The notes beneath the pieces were generated by a model. The model was given only the letters and a program-made list of their open reading frames with translations, was not told the DNA's origin and searched no databases. Position numbers and translations under genes: made by a program. Positions 47,601 to 58,164 of a DNA stretch of 64,000 bases are shown here, piece after piece; position 1 is the first letter of the stretch, and every line of letters starts with the position of its first letter. Source of the DNA: Mesostigma viride (lineage: Eukaryota > Streptophyta > Mesostigmatophyceae > Mesostigmatales > Mesostigmataceae); the NCBI GenBank assembly GCA_009746045.1, contig RPFO01000041.1, forward strand, positions 8,904,348-8,968,347, in the 5' to 3' direction.

Positions 47601-50351
47601 GAATTTGCACGAGTGAATCGGAGGCGTGAAGTTCTCGACTCTGCCCTGCCCTCGCGCTTTGCGGACCCATGGGGTCACGATAAGGCGCACGTAGCTTCCT
47701 GTACCGTCAGTGCCGTGTTCTCCGTACTGGACCAACAAGGGGAGGTCATGGTAGGGTTCGGCGTAACTGATGACAATGAACTTGTTCGACGTGTCGGAGG
47801 CTGTTTCCACGTCTCGAAACCCAAACAGGTTCTGGATTGTTTCATCAAGCTGACCAATAACCACCATGTAATTGAAGCTAATCGTGATCGCGAACGAGCT
47901 CTTGTTGGGTCTATCCACCGGCGTGACGGTGGGAGCCGTGTGGGCACTCGTGTTGTAGGGACTGCGACTGTGGCTCACGGAGATCGTGTAATTCTCGTTT
48001 TCCACTGGCAGGTTAAGTGCGGGGCTCGTGTACTGCACGTCGGTTGGCTGCATGGATATGCCGTACCAGTCGACGGGCGTTTCGGTCGCATCGGGGCGGA
48101 CGGTAAGCAACAAGCTGGACCGAAGCTGGGATATGGCGGTCGTGAGATTGTACCTCATAATGCGCATATTCAACGCTGGTTGGTATATGATGTTGGTGTT
48201 GGAGTCCGTGACGGCCTGAGTCATCAGAGTCCCCTGTATCGGGTTTAACCGCGCCCCCCCTGCTGTGCCCGGTGTCACGATCCCGTACTGACTTGTAGCG
48301 GGGTCTTCGGTTATCAGAGGGCGATCGTAACGAAAAGCGACGTAGGCAAAAGAGTTTGTCTGCCACGCGGTATTGTCAAAGGGGAAGTTGACTTCTGAGC
48401 ATCGCGGACGAGTGGTCGGGGCGCTCCTTAAAACGGGGGTGCCTTCGACAAACGTTTCTGCCCCCGTAGTGACCTCACCACCGGTGCCCGTGCCAAAGAT
48501 GACTCCACTCCCCAACGTTACGCGGAATCCGCCCGCGTAGTTGGGAGTGGGAGCGGACTTGTCTTTCCTGACGTCGATATAGAACTGGAACTGTTTTTGG
48601 TATACTATTTCGGGCGGGGGGGAGGTCATTACCTGCCAATCGCTTGACGGATACCCCCTCACCCCGCCGCTGGTCGCGAGAGTCAGGTTATTTTGCAGGG
48701 TGGCCACGAACTCGGAAAGAGGCGCCGTCCAAGCAATCAGGTCCTTGTCGAACACCATGGCCACTTGTATCACGCTGTCGTTGTAAGCATATGTTGGTAC
48801 TGGTACTCCTTCACTTGTGAAGGGAGCCGAGAAACCTCCAGCGGCAACGTAACCGGCGGACAAATTGAGAAGATTTTCTGGACGGGCGTCGACTGTCCAG
48901 GTGTCGTATCTTGCAGCGTTTCCAAGCGAGTTGGCGAGCTGGACCGCGCCCGCCAGTAAACTCACGCGGAACTGGCCTATACCGATTCCGGCACGCGCAA
49001 TGTCGCTTATCGTCACGCTTAGAATACGCGGCGAGTCGTTATCGTCATTTTCGATGATCCCTGTCACCAAGTTAGAAGGATAGAAGGCATCTCCGTTCAC
49101 GCTCCAGTCTCTGGAGATTAGTATATTAATCGGGTTAACAGTTGCAAGGTCAAACGGGGAGGTGAATCGGAACGTGAGCTGCGGGTAGTTTAAAACAGGA
49201 GATGACGCGATCAAATCAAAATTGTCGGATGGGACACTGAAGTTAAAGTTTGTGCTGCTCTGGAGGTAATAACGACCGGTGGCGGACTGAAGTCCTCCCG
49301 CCATCGGTGGCACGGTCACGGTCGCGTATGCCGACGACCCTCTTCCGAGATTGTTTGGCAGGTCGAGGTCGAACTGAAATGTCCTATTGTCTCCTGAAAG
49401 GTTGGTGATGTTGGAAACAACGTCTGTTCGCAGTCGAATAATAGAACCGTTGACAAATATTGATACCCCGATCTTATCCGCTGTGAATGCATTGGAGGCC
49501 ACAGCTGTGCCGAACACGACGGTCACGTCTTTTAGACGCTCCTGCTCCGTGAACGGATTGCCGCCTCGATCGAGAACCGTTATGCTGGTGATAGTGTCGA
49601 ATGTGACCCCGCCCAGCGACTGCACGCTCGCCTCCAGCGAGCTTACCTGCGTCTGGAGAACGTCGATGGCCGGCTTGTCACGCAGCTCGGTATAACTTCC
49701 CGTGAAGAAACCAGACGCCTCTCGGCCTCGAAAAGCCACCTTGTCCACGTTCAGCCCCCCGGTGATCACCACCCTCTGCTGCTCCTCTGACACGTTTGCG
49801 ACAGGAGCCGTCTGACCGAACATGTACCCGCGACTGCCCCCCGCACTGCCCGTGGTGGCGAGATACGTCCGCACCGGCCCCGTGTTTGTGGACGCTGTTA
49901 TCGCGTCCGTGTCGAATCCCGTGACGCCGCGGAACGGCTCCCCCGTGTTGTTGAACGTGATGCTGTCAACGTCCAGCCCGTCTCTGACAACCACCCTCTT
50001 CGTGTTGTTCTGAAGAGCTCCCTGCGCGTTCTGAGGGTTCACGAATGCGATCCTCGAGTTGTCCTCCGCGGGGAACCGCCACACGTACGGGGAGGCGGTG
50101 AACGACCCCGTGAAGGGTTTGTACAGGTCTGAAGCGGCCGGGAGACGGGCCAGCAGGTCCGGGTCCAGCTTCTCTGTCGTGATCGCCCCGTCCGATATCT
50201 GCAGGCTCGACAGTGGCGCGTTGTTCACGCGGAGGGTCTGCGCGCTGATGTCCACGCTCGGGGCGGACAGGGAGATGCCGAACTTGGACATCAGCTTCAT
50301 CTCCCCGTTGTCGCACCGAAACACGCGGTTGTTGATCTCTCTGCTCTCCAT
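44650..50351 (-). CDS. Giant fibre/adhesin protein, frameshifted once
   Basis: About 1,900 residues. The first frame (46074-50351, 1,425 residues) begins MESREINNRVFRCDNGEM with a trimeric-fibre-like N-terminus (ISDGAITTEKLDPDLLAR) and a short coiled coil (DVLQTQVSSLEASVQSL). A long array of beta-rich, Ig-like domains with recurrent FxV/VT...NNF strands follows. Near 46115 the frame shifts and continues (VFTYFKVNNGSFVKTV) for 487 residues to 44650. A fibre that attaches to host cells is the natural reading. The indel is in a short G/C stretch and could be an assembly error or a real inactivation. Confidence 0.72.
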
Positions 50352-50420
50352 TGCGTTACCTTAGGCTCTCCTTTTTTTTTCGGTGCGTTCGAAACGGGCT
50401 CCAAATTATGCGCGCCACAG

Positions 50421-50427
50421 GTATACC
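50421..50427 (+). promoter_or_regulatory. TATA-type motif before the DUF5767-like gene
   Basis: gtatacc directly abuts the ATG at 50428; the gap to the divergent fibre gene is 77 bp with a T-run. Confidence 0.45.
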
Positions 50428-51729
50428 ATGACGACCAAACGCGTGCCCATAGACCTGCTGGACAACGACCACGAGGCGCACACGCAGACGGCCCCCGTCA
50501 TCCGCGGCGCCCACCTGGACGGGGTCGAGATCGTGGACGACGACGACCTGGACATCGCGGATCCGGGACCCGCCAAGTCGCGGCACGGGAGGAGGCACCA
50601 CTCCAAGAGGCACTCGAAGAAGCACGGGGACGGCGGCGCCGACAAGGGGTACGACCAGCTGGCCAACCCCAAGAAGGCCAAGTCCCCGTTCGCGGCCCCC
50701 GCCACGACCGCCCCCAAGCCCGACACCGCCGAGGACGACTTTGCCGCGTACTACGAGGACATGTACGGCGGCGGCGGGGACGACTTCTACGACGACTTCG
50801 GTCCGCCCCCCGCGGACGTGGTGGAAGACGAGGCGGTGTACCGCCCCAGCAAGGAGGAACTGCACAAGGAGAAGGTGGAGCTGCTCCAGAGGCTGCACCG
50901 CCTCAAGGACAAGGGCATGGCGGTCCCCCAGTTCGACATGCGCTCCGACCTGGACGAGATCCGGTTCGAGCACGAGAAGATCGTGAGGACTCTCGAGACC
51001 AAGAACGCCATCAACACCATGCGACAGATGCTGGTGGCCACCACGTCCGCGCTCCAGTTCCTCAACAACCGGTACGACCCCGTGGGCCTCAAGCTCGACG
51101 GCTGGTCCGAGACGATCATGGCTAACGTCACCGACTACGACAACGTGTTCGAGCGCCTCTACGAAAAGCACCGCCACCGCGTGTCCATGCCCCCGGAGTT
51201 GGAGCTCATGCTCATGTTGGGCGGGTCGGCCATGATGTTCCATATGTCGGCGTCCTTCGCCAGCTCCGGGCTGCCCTCCATGTCCGATATCGCCAAGACC
51301 GACCCGGAGCTCATGAGGAGTCTGCTCAAGGTGATGATGGCCAAGCAGGAGGGGGGGGCACCCCCAGGCGCCGCCACCTCCCCCGCCGCCCCCCGCCCAA
51401 GACACCGCTAACGGAGGGCAGTACGTCATGCGAGGCCCCATGGCGTTCGGGGGGCGTTCGGGGGCGCCGCCGGGCCGGCCCCGAGGCCCGAGATACGCAT
51501 CCCCGTCAACATGGACCGCATCGTGGAGGACGCCGTATCCCCCGCGGGGTCGCTGACCGATGCGGTGGTGCGGGTGATCGAGGACGACGGCGAGAGCGTC
51601 ACCGGGAGCCTCGTGGGCGCGGACATCGACAACGTGAAGACCGTGCAGGTGGCCGGGGAGAAAAAGAGGGGCAGGAGGGGCGGGAAGGGCAAGAAGGACG
51701 ACCCCACCAAGGTGGTGCTGGACCTGTGA
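50428..51729 (+). CDS. DUF5767-like conserved giant-virus protein, frameshifted
   Basis: N-terminal 110 residues are acidic/His/Lys-rich and disordered. Residues about 150-310 carry the conserved domain: KEKVELLQRLHRLKDKGM, FDMRSDLDEIRFEHEK, LDGWSETIMANVTDYDNVFE and MLMLGGSAMMFHMSASF. These match a family present across several giant-virus orders, with an essential but undefined virion role. The first frame ends at 51411. After shifts in G/C runs around 51352 and 51450, a coherent tail from RIPVNMDRIVEDAVSP to VVLDL follows, ending 51729. One gene with indels is the best model. Confidence 0.8.
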
Positions 51730-51743
51730 AAAAAAAAGCACCC

Positions 51744-51759
51744 GTGTATATATGACACC
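51744..51759 (+). promoter_or_regulatory. TATA-type motif before the 51760 gene
   Basis: gtgtatatatgacacc sits immediately upstream of the ATG and 15 bp after the DUF5767-like stop. Confidence 0.5.
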
Positions 51760-52467
51760 ATGGTCACGAAGACTGGTAGGGCGTGCTCTGCCCTCACGAG
51801 GGCGGGGACGAGATGCCGCAAGTCGTGCGTGCCCGGATACAGAGCGTGCGGCCAACACGCCAGGAACCGTCGCGCCGTGTGGAGGCACCGGGTCAGGGCG
51901 GGCGGGGTCTCCGACGACGAGGAACCATCCACCCCTGGGCGCGACCTCGCCAAATGGTCTGGTGGCGATGATGACCTACAAAACGAGGACTTGGACTACT
52001 TGATAGACTACCAGGCGGACTTCGAAAAGACCAATTTTCGCGACTTACCAGAGGGCGCGGTGGACCACATCCTGAGATTTTTACCCGATAGCGTAAAAGC
52101 GCGTTGGGGCGAAACCAACAGACAAAACAATCGTATGGTCAACGAAATCATACATGACGATTCTAAGCGACTGTGGACCGCGATACAGGAGGGGATCAGA
52201 CAGAACACGGAGGCCATCTCGAGCATCGACAAGGCTCGAAAAGAGTTGTGGCCGGAGTATAAGGCGGCAAAACTCAACAACGATCTTCCTCGTAAAAACG
52301 CGCTCAGTAAGGCGTTGATCGCGTTAGAGGACCAAGGGCGAGATTTGAGCACTCTGTTGGAGGCTAATGGACTGGCGATGGAGTTTGAGAGACCGAGGTA
52401 CTTGTCCTCGCAAATCCTCGCGCGCAACTCGAGAGCCCGTGCCATGGCCCCCACACGGTTTAACTAA
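51760..52467 (+). CDS. Cys-rich zinc-motif plus F-box-like protein
   Basis: 235 residues. The N-terminus is a short Cys/His cluster (CSALTRAGTRCRKSCVPGYRACGQHA), a pattern common in small giant-virus proteins and likely to bind zinc. At about 90-125 an F-box-like segment follows (FRDLPEGAVDHILRFLPDSVKARW). The rest is helical and basic. If the F-box is real, it may direct host ubiquitin ligase to a target; the protein at 35600 has a similar segment. Confidence 0.6.
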   Translation: MVTKTGRACSALTRAGTRCRKSCVPGYRACGQHARNRRAVWRHRVRAGGVSDDEEPSTPGRDLAKWSGGDDDLQNEDLDYLIDYQADFEKTNFRDLPEGAVDHILRFLPDSVKARWGETNRQNNRMVNEIIHDDSKRLWTAIQEGIRQNTEAISSIDKARKELWPEYKAAKLNNDLPRKNALSKALIALEDQGRDLSTLLEANGLAMEFERPRYLSSQILARNSRARAMAPTRFN

Positions 52468-52527
52468 CGCGGATAGACTCGGGTATCCTATACCGATTCT
52501 AATGTGAATGGAAGTGTATATGCGCCC

Positions 52528-53621
52528 ATGGCCTCTAAGAAGCAGGACTCCCTGCGAGCCGACAACGTGTACGTCCAGAAAGGCATCCTGCTCAACGACT
52601 CCAACATGCTCACCCGTCTCAACCCCTTCGAGATGGGCCGGTTCTTCAAGTTCGTGTCCACCGTGAGCGAGATGGGCCACAACATCCTCGAGTTCCAGAT
52701 CCTCAACCCCGTCACCGGGGCGTACGAGGCCCTGGGCTCCATCGCGCCCGAGTACAGGCAGCTGCCCAAGCACTATGACGGGGAGGACTACCGCCCCACG
52801 TACATGAAGATAGCCGAGTACTGCGACGACGACCTGCCGCTCGACAGCACCCAGAGCTGGACCTTCAGCGACCGCGCCGGGGAGCTGGCGCCCTTCGCGA
52901 AGGACTCGCAACTGCCCTCCTCCTACGAGTGGAGGCTCGCGGAGAAGGAGGCGCTCCTGGCCGGCCTGCGCGCGACCGTGAGACAGATGGCCGCGAGCGC
53001 GGGGACGCAGGACTACGGCGACTGGACCTTCGACGCGAGCGGTGTGGCTCAGCGCAAGCTCACCGTCACCTACCGAGCGGGGGGGCACTTCCCTCGCGAG
53101 CTCCTGCTCCTGGTCCCCTCCGCATTCCCACTGAACAACAAATACGTGGTTCAGATGTACATGTGGCTGCCCCTCGTGGTGCAGGCCCACGTCCCCGCCA
53201 TACTCGAGCTGTCCATCGCGCACCACCAGCACCTGTCCAACCCCGTTTACGCCCTCAACAACCCCCTGTTCTCGCCCTCCCCCCCGCCATCCTGCCGCAA
53301 TGGAGCGGGACCACCTTCCGGGTGGTCGTGGTGCCGAACAAAACGCCCGCCCAGTCCGGCCCCGTCCTCATGGACATCGGGAAGGTGACCTGGGACAACC
53401 CGGGCGGGGGCGTCACCGGGCTGAACGGCGTGCTGGCCTCTTCGAAGGTGGTGCAGGCGACGGATCCCAATCAGCAAAAGTTTTTGGATGACGCCGACCC
53501 GGACAAGCGGTGCCCCGTGATCATCACGTCCGCCAACAACCTGATAATATTTACCGACCAGCGCCCGATAGAGTTCACTATGCACGCGGAGGGGGTGCCT
53601 ACTTCCTTTGTGTACAGGTGA
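52528..53621 (+). CDS. Structural-type viral protein, frameshifted
   Basis: Starts MASKKQDSLRADNVYV; an ATG eight codons upstream (52504) is less favoured as TATA-like gtgtatatgcgccc lies between. The first frame runs to about 53285, where a C run breaks it. The next frame continues coherently (AILPQWSGTTFRVVVVPNK) to the stop at 53621. Total about 364 residues, beta-rich, ending IEFTMHAEGVPTSFVYR. It resembles a minor capsid or penton-like jelly-roll protein in style, but I do not recognise a family. Confidence 0.6.
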
Positions 53622-53684
53622 AGAACGATAAATGGGTGTTTTCATTCAATAACACAAATGCTTTATTAACTCAGGCAACGGACA

Positions 53685-54587
53685 TCACGAGCAAACGCGC
53701 TTCCTGGCCTGGGTCTCGGCGATCAGCCTCTTGTAGTCTTCTCTTTTGTTCTTATTGGCCAGCGCAAACGACCTGGGCTGCGGTTTGCTAGCTTCCTCGT
53801 GCATCTTAAGGCGCTCAAACACCGGGAACAGCTCCCTGCCTATGTTGTCGATGCTGGCGGAGGGGTTCTCCCCCCTGGATATCGCGTTCCTGTTGAGTAT
53901 GTTCATCAGGTCGATGCCCGCGCAGACGCTCTCGGTGAGGTAGTCGCGCGTCGAGTCGCCCCTCTTCATCTGATGCAGCTCGCGGATCTCGCGGGTGTGC
54001 ATCCCGGTGGCCGTGTAGTTTTCGACCTCGTTAATGTGCGCGTACACCCTGGCCGGGTTACGAGCCAACGAGGGGGCGCCACTCTCCTTCACGGCCTGCA
54101 TGTGGCTTTTGGTGGACTCGCAGCTCTTCACGCGTTGGTCGTCCTTCAGCCGCGAGTCCCTGGCATCCGCGCGGGCGTATATTTCGTCGGCCAGCGACCG
54201 GTCCGCGTCCAGGTACCGCTCGAACAGCTTTGCCAGGGTGTCGCGGAAGGACGCTGCCCGCCTGCCGGGCAGCAGCTGGACGATCCTTATTATCCCCTGT
54301 CGATCAGTGACGGGGGTGTCTCGCTGACCACTACCGGGGAATTTGAAGTTGAAGCTGGATGCTTCAACCTCCGGGTATGCCTTGTAAAGGCGCACCAGCG
54401 CCCCCGATGCCTGAGTAGCCGCATTGGCAACAAAAGAGCCGTTGTGATCCATGAACATCGTGACCTTGATCACGTCGATTACCGATATCTTGCCATCGGG
54501 CGTCACTCGTATCTTGTTTGCGAAGGGGTCCTCCCCCGGCATGTCGCGCGAGGGCCGCAGATACATAACAACCGCCCGGAACGCCAT
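53685..54587 (-). CDS. BRO-like family protein, copy E (intact)
   Basis: About 300 residues from MAFRAVVMYLRP, aligned with the start of copy D; the frame opens further at 54689. It has FANKIRVTPDGKISVIDVI, a variable segment, FKFPGSGQRDTPVTDRQG and LLPGRRAASFRDTLAKLFERYLDAD. The C-terminal half is helical and Arg-rich. Its family role is unknown, probably DNA-binding. About 340 bp separate its upstream region from the next gene, with AT-rich sequence. Confidence 0.7.
   Translation of the reverse strand: MAFRAVVMYLRPSRDMPGEDPFANKIRVTPDGKISVIDVIKVTMFMDHNGSFVANAATQASGALVRLYKAYPEVEASSFNFKFPGSGQRDTPVTDRQGIIRIVQLLPGRRAASFRDTLAKLFERYLDADRSLADEIYARADARDSRLKDDQRVKSCESTKSHMQAVKESGAPSLARNPARVYAHINEVENYTATGMHTREIRELHQMKRGDSTRDYLTESVCAGIDLMNILNRNAISRGENPSASIDNIGRELFPVFERLKMHEEASKPQPRSFALANKNKREDYKRLIAETQARKRVCS
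54348..54368. repeat. In-gene inverted repeat E (stem 8, loop 5)
   Basis: Plus-strand arms gttgaagc and gcttcaac are perfectly complementary around tggat (54356-54360). The centre, base 54358, is the middle base of the homologous Ser codon of copy E. Stem sequence unlike the other copies. Confidence 0.85.
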
Positions 54588-54742
54588 GGTCATGTACTTG
54601 TCACCGGCTGTTATTGACTCGTGGAGATATGTTATCCCTTTATATAAGCGCAAAGTGATGCGCCTACCGGTCTTGGTAGCTGTTAACAAGTTCTTTGATG
54701 GTGTTTGTCTCCATCGTCTTCGTGTCTTTGAGTTTTTAGAAA

Positions 54743-55174
54743 CTATTTAAACCTTTCGTTATTTTGGATGTTCGAGCATGTTGTCAAGTTTTTGGTGTAC
54801 AAGGATTTTGATGGCCTCCTGTTTTTGGGATGGCCTCCGCGAACCCGTCGCGCGTGACGTTTAAGAACTTGCACCAACTTGGTTGCTTTCTCAGCTTTTA
54901 GAATTTCATACACGTTGGCCTCATGAAACACTATGGTGTCACCAGCATCATAAGGTTGCGTGTATACGAGGTTGTTGTCGACGGTGCCCTCTAGACGTGG
55001 GCGAGACACGCGCGTCACTTGAACCCAGAAACGCTCTTTTGTGTTAGATATCTTGACAAAATCCCCCGGTCGTATCGAAGACAACCTATCCCTCGAAGGC
55101 ACTTTAAAAGTGCGCGGATGTTCGCGGTGCATAACCTGCGCATCTACCAATGGCACACTCAATCCGGAACGCAT
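54743..55174 (-). CDS. Small beta-domain protein (RPGDFVK type)
   Basis: 143 residues from MRSGLSVPLVDAQ, chosen because the AT-rich cttataattaaaaattta lies right before this ATG; the frame opens at 55231. The core RPGDFVKISNTKERFWVQV, GTVDNNLVYTQ and GDTIVFHEANVYEIL is a small beta domain that I have seen as a stand-alone or fused module in large DNA viruses. Function unknown. The tail after VQVLKRHARR is basic and may be altered. Confidence 0.6.
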   Translation of the reverse strand: MRSGLSVPLVDAQVMHREHPRTFKVPSRDRLSSIRPGDFVKISNTKERFWVQVTRVSRPRLEGTVDNNLVYTQPYDAGDTIVFHEANVYEILKAEKATKLVQVLKRHARRVRGGHPKNRRPSKSLYTKNLTTCSNIQNNERFK

Positions 55175-55249
55175 TAAATTTTTAATTATAAGTACGAAAT
55201 TTTTTAAACTGAGTCGCCACATCAAAATCAATACGATTCCACAAAACCA

Positions 55250-55801
55250 TCAAGTACGGTCAAAAAACTTTCTGATATCGTGGGTGTTCAGTTTCTTGAG
55301 CCTCTTGGCCTCCCTCTCCTCCCTATCCGCCTTCTTGGCGGCCTCCTTCTCTCTCTTCTTCCTCTCCTCGTACTCTCGCGCCCTCTGGGCACGAAAGGCC
55401 ACCGCGGCCTTCTCGGCCTCCCTGCCTAATCGCTGCTCCCTGTCGAGGGTGACGGCCTTCACCACCTTCTCGTCCTCCAGCAAAAACAACTTGTCCATGT
55501 CAACCCCCAAGGAAGACGGCACGCGTTTTGCCACCCTGGCCCTGGCCTTTAACATATCCTGGCGGTGGTGGGGAGACAGCCCCTCTGCCATCAGGTATCT
55601 GGACAGGGTGTGGTACCTCCTGAGGATGACAGAGGGCTCTGTGGGGGACTCTGTATCCAGCATGGTCTTAAATTTGTCAAACTTCGCCGTGCAGGCGTCG
55701 GAAATGTCGATGCTCCCATCCAGCAAGTATTCCCACAGCAGCTGCTGGTCCTCCCCACTCAGCTGGTTGGTCTCATCAAAAACTGCCTGCACATTGCCCA
55801 T
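55250..55801 (-). CDS. Charged coiled-coil ORF, uncertain origin
   Basis: 183 residues from MGNVQAVFDETNQ. Helical N-terminal domain (GEDQQLLWEYLLDGSIDISD) followed by a Lys/Glu/Arg-rich coiled coil (EYEERKKREKEAAKKADREE) ending NTHDIRKFFDRT. The upstream frame (next entry) overlaps by 26 bp and reads into this one if one base is shifted, so the two may be a single gene with a frameshift or an intron. No viral family recognised, and codon use is less GC-biased; a host or transposon origin is possible. Confidence 0.45.
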   Translation of the reverse strand: MGNVQAVFDETNQLSGEDQQLLWEYLLDGSIDISDACTAKFDKFKTMLDTESPTEPSVILRRYHTLSRYLMAEGLSPHHRQDMLKARARVAKRVPSSLGVDMDKLFLLEDEKVVKAVTLDREQRLGREAEKAAVAFRAQRAREYEERKKREKEAAKKADREEREAKRLKKLNTHDIRKFFDRT

Positions 55802-56135
55802 CTGTCTCTGTAGAGAAGAAATCTTCTGGCTCTGACAAAAGGTAAATCAGCTCCTGCTCCAATTCTCGCCGCAGTTGCTCGCTTTCGGCCGCGCTCCCGG
55901 GCGTATCGGGCTCTTTACGCCGGGCCTGCTCGGACTGCTTGTATCTTTCCAGCCACTGCAGGATGAAGGGAGGTGTGAAATTCTCCCAATCCTCCTGGGT
56001 GCCACCCCAGCTGGGGGATGAGTCCAGCGGAGAAGAGGAGAGCAGGAAGCTCCAATCCACAGAGTTCAGGAGGGACTGCCCCCCCACTGGTTGCTGCTGA
56101 TGAATTTCCTCAGGAGTATGGAGCTCTGGTGACAT
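55776..56135 (-). CDS. Polar ORF, likely 5' part of the 55250 gene
   Basis: 119 residues, MSPELHTPEEIHQQQ to a short hydrophobic end. Ser/Pro/Gln/Glu-rich with one helix (RRELEQELIYLLSEPEDFF) that leads directly into the next frame. Best read as the N-terminal part of the gene at 55250, broken near 55800. Confidence 0.35.
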   Translation of the reverse strand: MSPELHTPEEIHQQQPVGGQSLLNSVDWSFLLSSSPLDSSPSWGGTQEDWENFTPPFILQWLERYKQSEQARRKEPDTPGSAAESEQLRRELEQELIYLLSEPEDFFSTETDGQCAGSF

Positions 56136-56454
56136 CTGGGAAAAGAATCAGCATGAGACACCATGCACAAGGAGGAAACGCGGCAGAAAACGGATAAAAC
56201 AACTCTCTCAATGCATGTGAAAAATCCAGGGAAAGCAGGATTGAACAATTCAGGGAATTCTTTGACTGATTCCTCCTTGGAGGCCTGCCACACTGACTTA
56301 TTACAGGCTGCAGAATCCAAATGCATCCTCCAATTGCCCCATTACCTGTGCCAAACCCTTGTGCTGTTCTTGTTTTTCAGAGCGCAGACTCGGCGAAGTT
56401 GCGGATGATGGCCGCTTGTCCCAATAAATTCCGCGCACCTGGCGGAATTCCAAG

Positions 56455-56935
56455 TGGCCCCCGTCAGCCCGGCTGTTATTCCCGGGAAGCGCGCCAGTCC
56501 GGCCAAGTTCGAAGTGAGCTCCCCTCATGTAACTCACAAATATCTGACACTTTTCCACTGACATCTGGCCAAAATCTTTGTGAGTGTCTGCCATATATGA
56601 TTTGCTACCCGGCCCTAAACGCAAAATCTGACGGCGTGCCGTCAGTCGAACGACGAAAGCGGCGGAATAAGGGTGTCGCTTCGGGTAACCGGCGGATGTC
56701 AGGAGTGGGGCCCTCGTCAGTCAGGCTGTTATTCCCTGGAAGCGCGCCAGCCCGGCCAAATTCGAAAGTCCTGAATCTTTTGCTTCCCTGCTGCAACTCT
56801 CAAATATCTGGCACTTGTTTACAAAATCTTCATCAGGATCTGCAAGTCAAATCGGACGGCGCACCGTCAGTCGAATGACGACAGCGGCGGAAAAAGAGTG
56901 TCGCTTTGGGTAACCGGCAGATGTCATAATGGTGT
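56455..56935. repeat. Pair of diverged ~230-bp direct repeats
   Basis: Matching blocks recur: ctgttattccc with aagcgcgccag (about 56470 and 56727), caaatatctg (about 56536 and 56803), and the ccgtcagtcgaacgacgaaa type block (about 56640 and 56866). The two copies differ by many substitutions and indels. Confidence 0.7.
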
Positions 56936-57479
56936 CACAAGTGAGGGGTGAGGCGGCCACCCGGCCGTAACGGCGTAATCGGGCGGGACACCCTCGGTTA
57001 TGGGGCGTCAGCGGCGGTAAAAGCGCGCCAAAGATCAAAAGCGGCTGGAATATGTTAAGTGGCCACCCAAGACACTTCAGACATTCAAGACATACCCTCT
57101 CCTGGACAGTCTTTACCCAGTCTTCACAGTCTTTACCCAGTCTTCACACTGTCACTACCAACCCAATCCATCTCTCTGCCTGGACACAGATGTCCATTGT
57201 CATGGCTACTACTCTTGGGACTTCATCGGGCAGCGCCGGCAGGAATGCGGTGAGTGCTGCCTTTTTGCTGTCCTGGCAAAGTTGTTGTGATCCTGCCAAT
57301 GCAGGCCTCTTTAGTTTTTCTATCCAGGCCAGGAGGGGGACAAACATTGCAATCATGTTTTTGGTTGCTCCACATTCCGTTTGCCGCCGCTTATCCGGCA
57401 TTTTCAGGCATTCAGAAGTTTTTTGTACAATGCAGGAGGGTTGGTAGCACTTTCTTGGGCCCTTAAAGCTTTCATTACC

Positions 57480-58105
57480 CTAGATTTTCCTGGCTGCTTT
57501 ACCCGTTTGCCGCCGGTTGTCCGGCACTGACAGTGCAGGCATTCACAGGCTTTTTGTACAATGCAGGACTGCTGGATCCACTTTCTTGAACCCTTTCAGC
57601 ACCACCTTATATTTTCCTGGCTGCTTCATCCGTTTGCCGCCGGTTGTCCGGCACTGACAGTGCAGGCATTCACAGGCTTTTTGTACAATGCAGGACTGCT
57701 GGATCCACTTTCTTGAACCCTTTCAGCACCACCTTATATTTTCCTGGCTGCTTCATCCGTTTGCCGCCGGTTGTCCGGCACTGTGCAGGCATTCACAGGC
57801 TTTTTGTACAATGCAGGACTGCTGGATCCACTTTCTTGAACCCTTTCAGCACCACCTTATATTTTCCTGGCTGCTTCATCCGTTTGCCGCCGGTTGTCCG
57901 GCACTGACAGTGCAGGCATTCACAGGCTTTTTGTACAATGCAGGACTGCTGGATCCACTTTCTTGAACCCTTTCAGCACCACCTTATATTTTCCTGGCTG
58001 CTTCATCCGTTTGCCGCCGGTTGTCCGGCACTGACAGTGCAGGCATTCACAGGCTTTTTGGACAATGCAGGACTGCTGGATCCACTGTCTTGGGCCCTTT
58101 CGTTT
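57480..58105. repeat. 127-bp tandem array
   Basis: tcctggctgctt recurs at about 57487, 57614, 57741, 57864 and 57991, giving periods of 127, 127, 123 and 127 bp; the short copy lacks a 4-bp acag step. Each unit has a small hairpin gccggttgtccggc and a ggatcc-type site. A degenerate leading copy starts near 57368. The array ends about 60 bp before the ATG of the coiled-coil gene at 58165. Confidence 0.88.
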
Positions 58106-58164
58106 CAGCTCACTTCAATTTTCCCTTTGCTGCTTTACCTGACTGCGCTTATTATCCTGTGCAC

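Larger units (their letters stand above)
56136..58164. other. Non-coding repeat-rich region
   Basis: No convincing gene over about 2 kb. It contains a diverged pair of ~230-bp repeats and a 127-bp tandem array, described separately, and AT-rich filler. Short ORFs here arise from the repeats. Base composition is lower in GC than the flanking viral genes, which suggests host sequence or an insertion, but I could not define its ends. Confidence 0.5.

Noticed and set aside
57480-58105. CRISPR-like array
   Set aside because: Units are contiguous 127-bp copies with no unique spacers.
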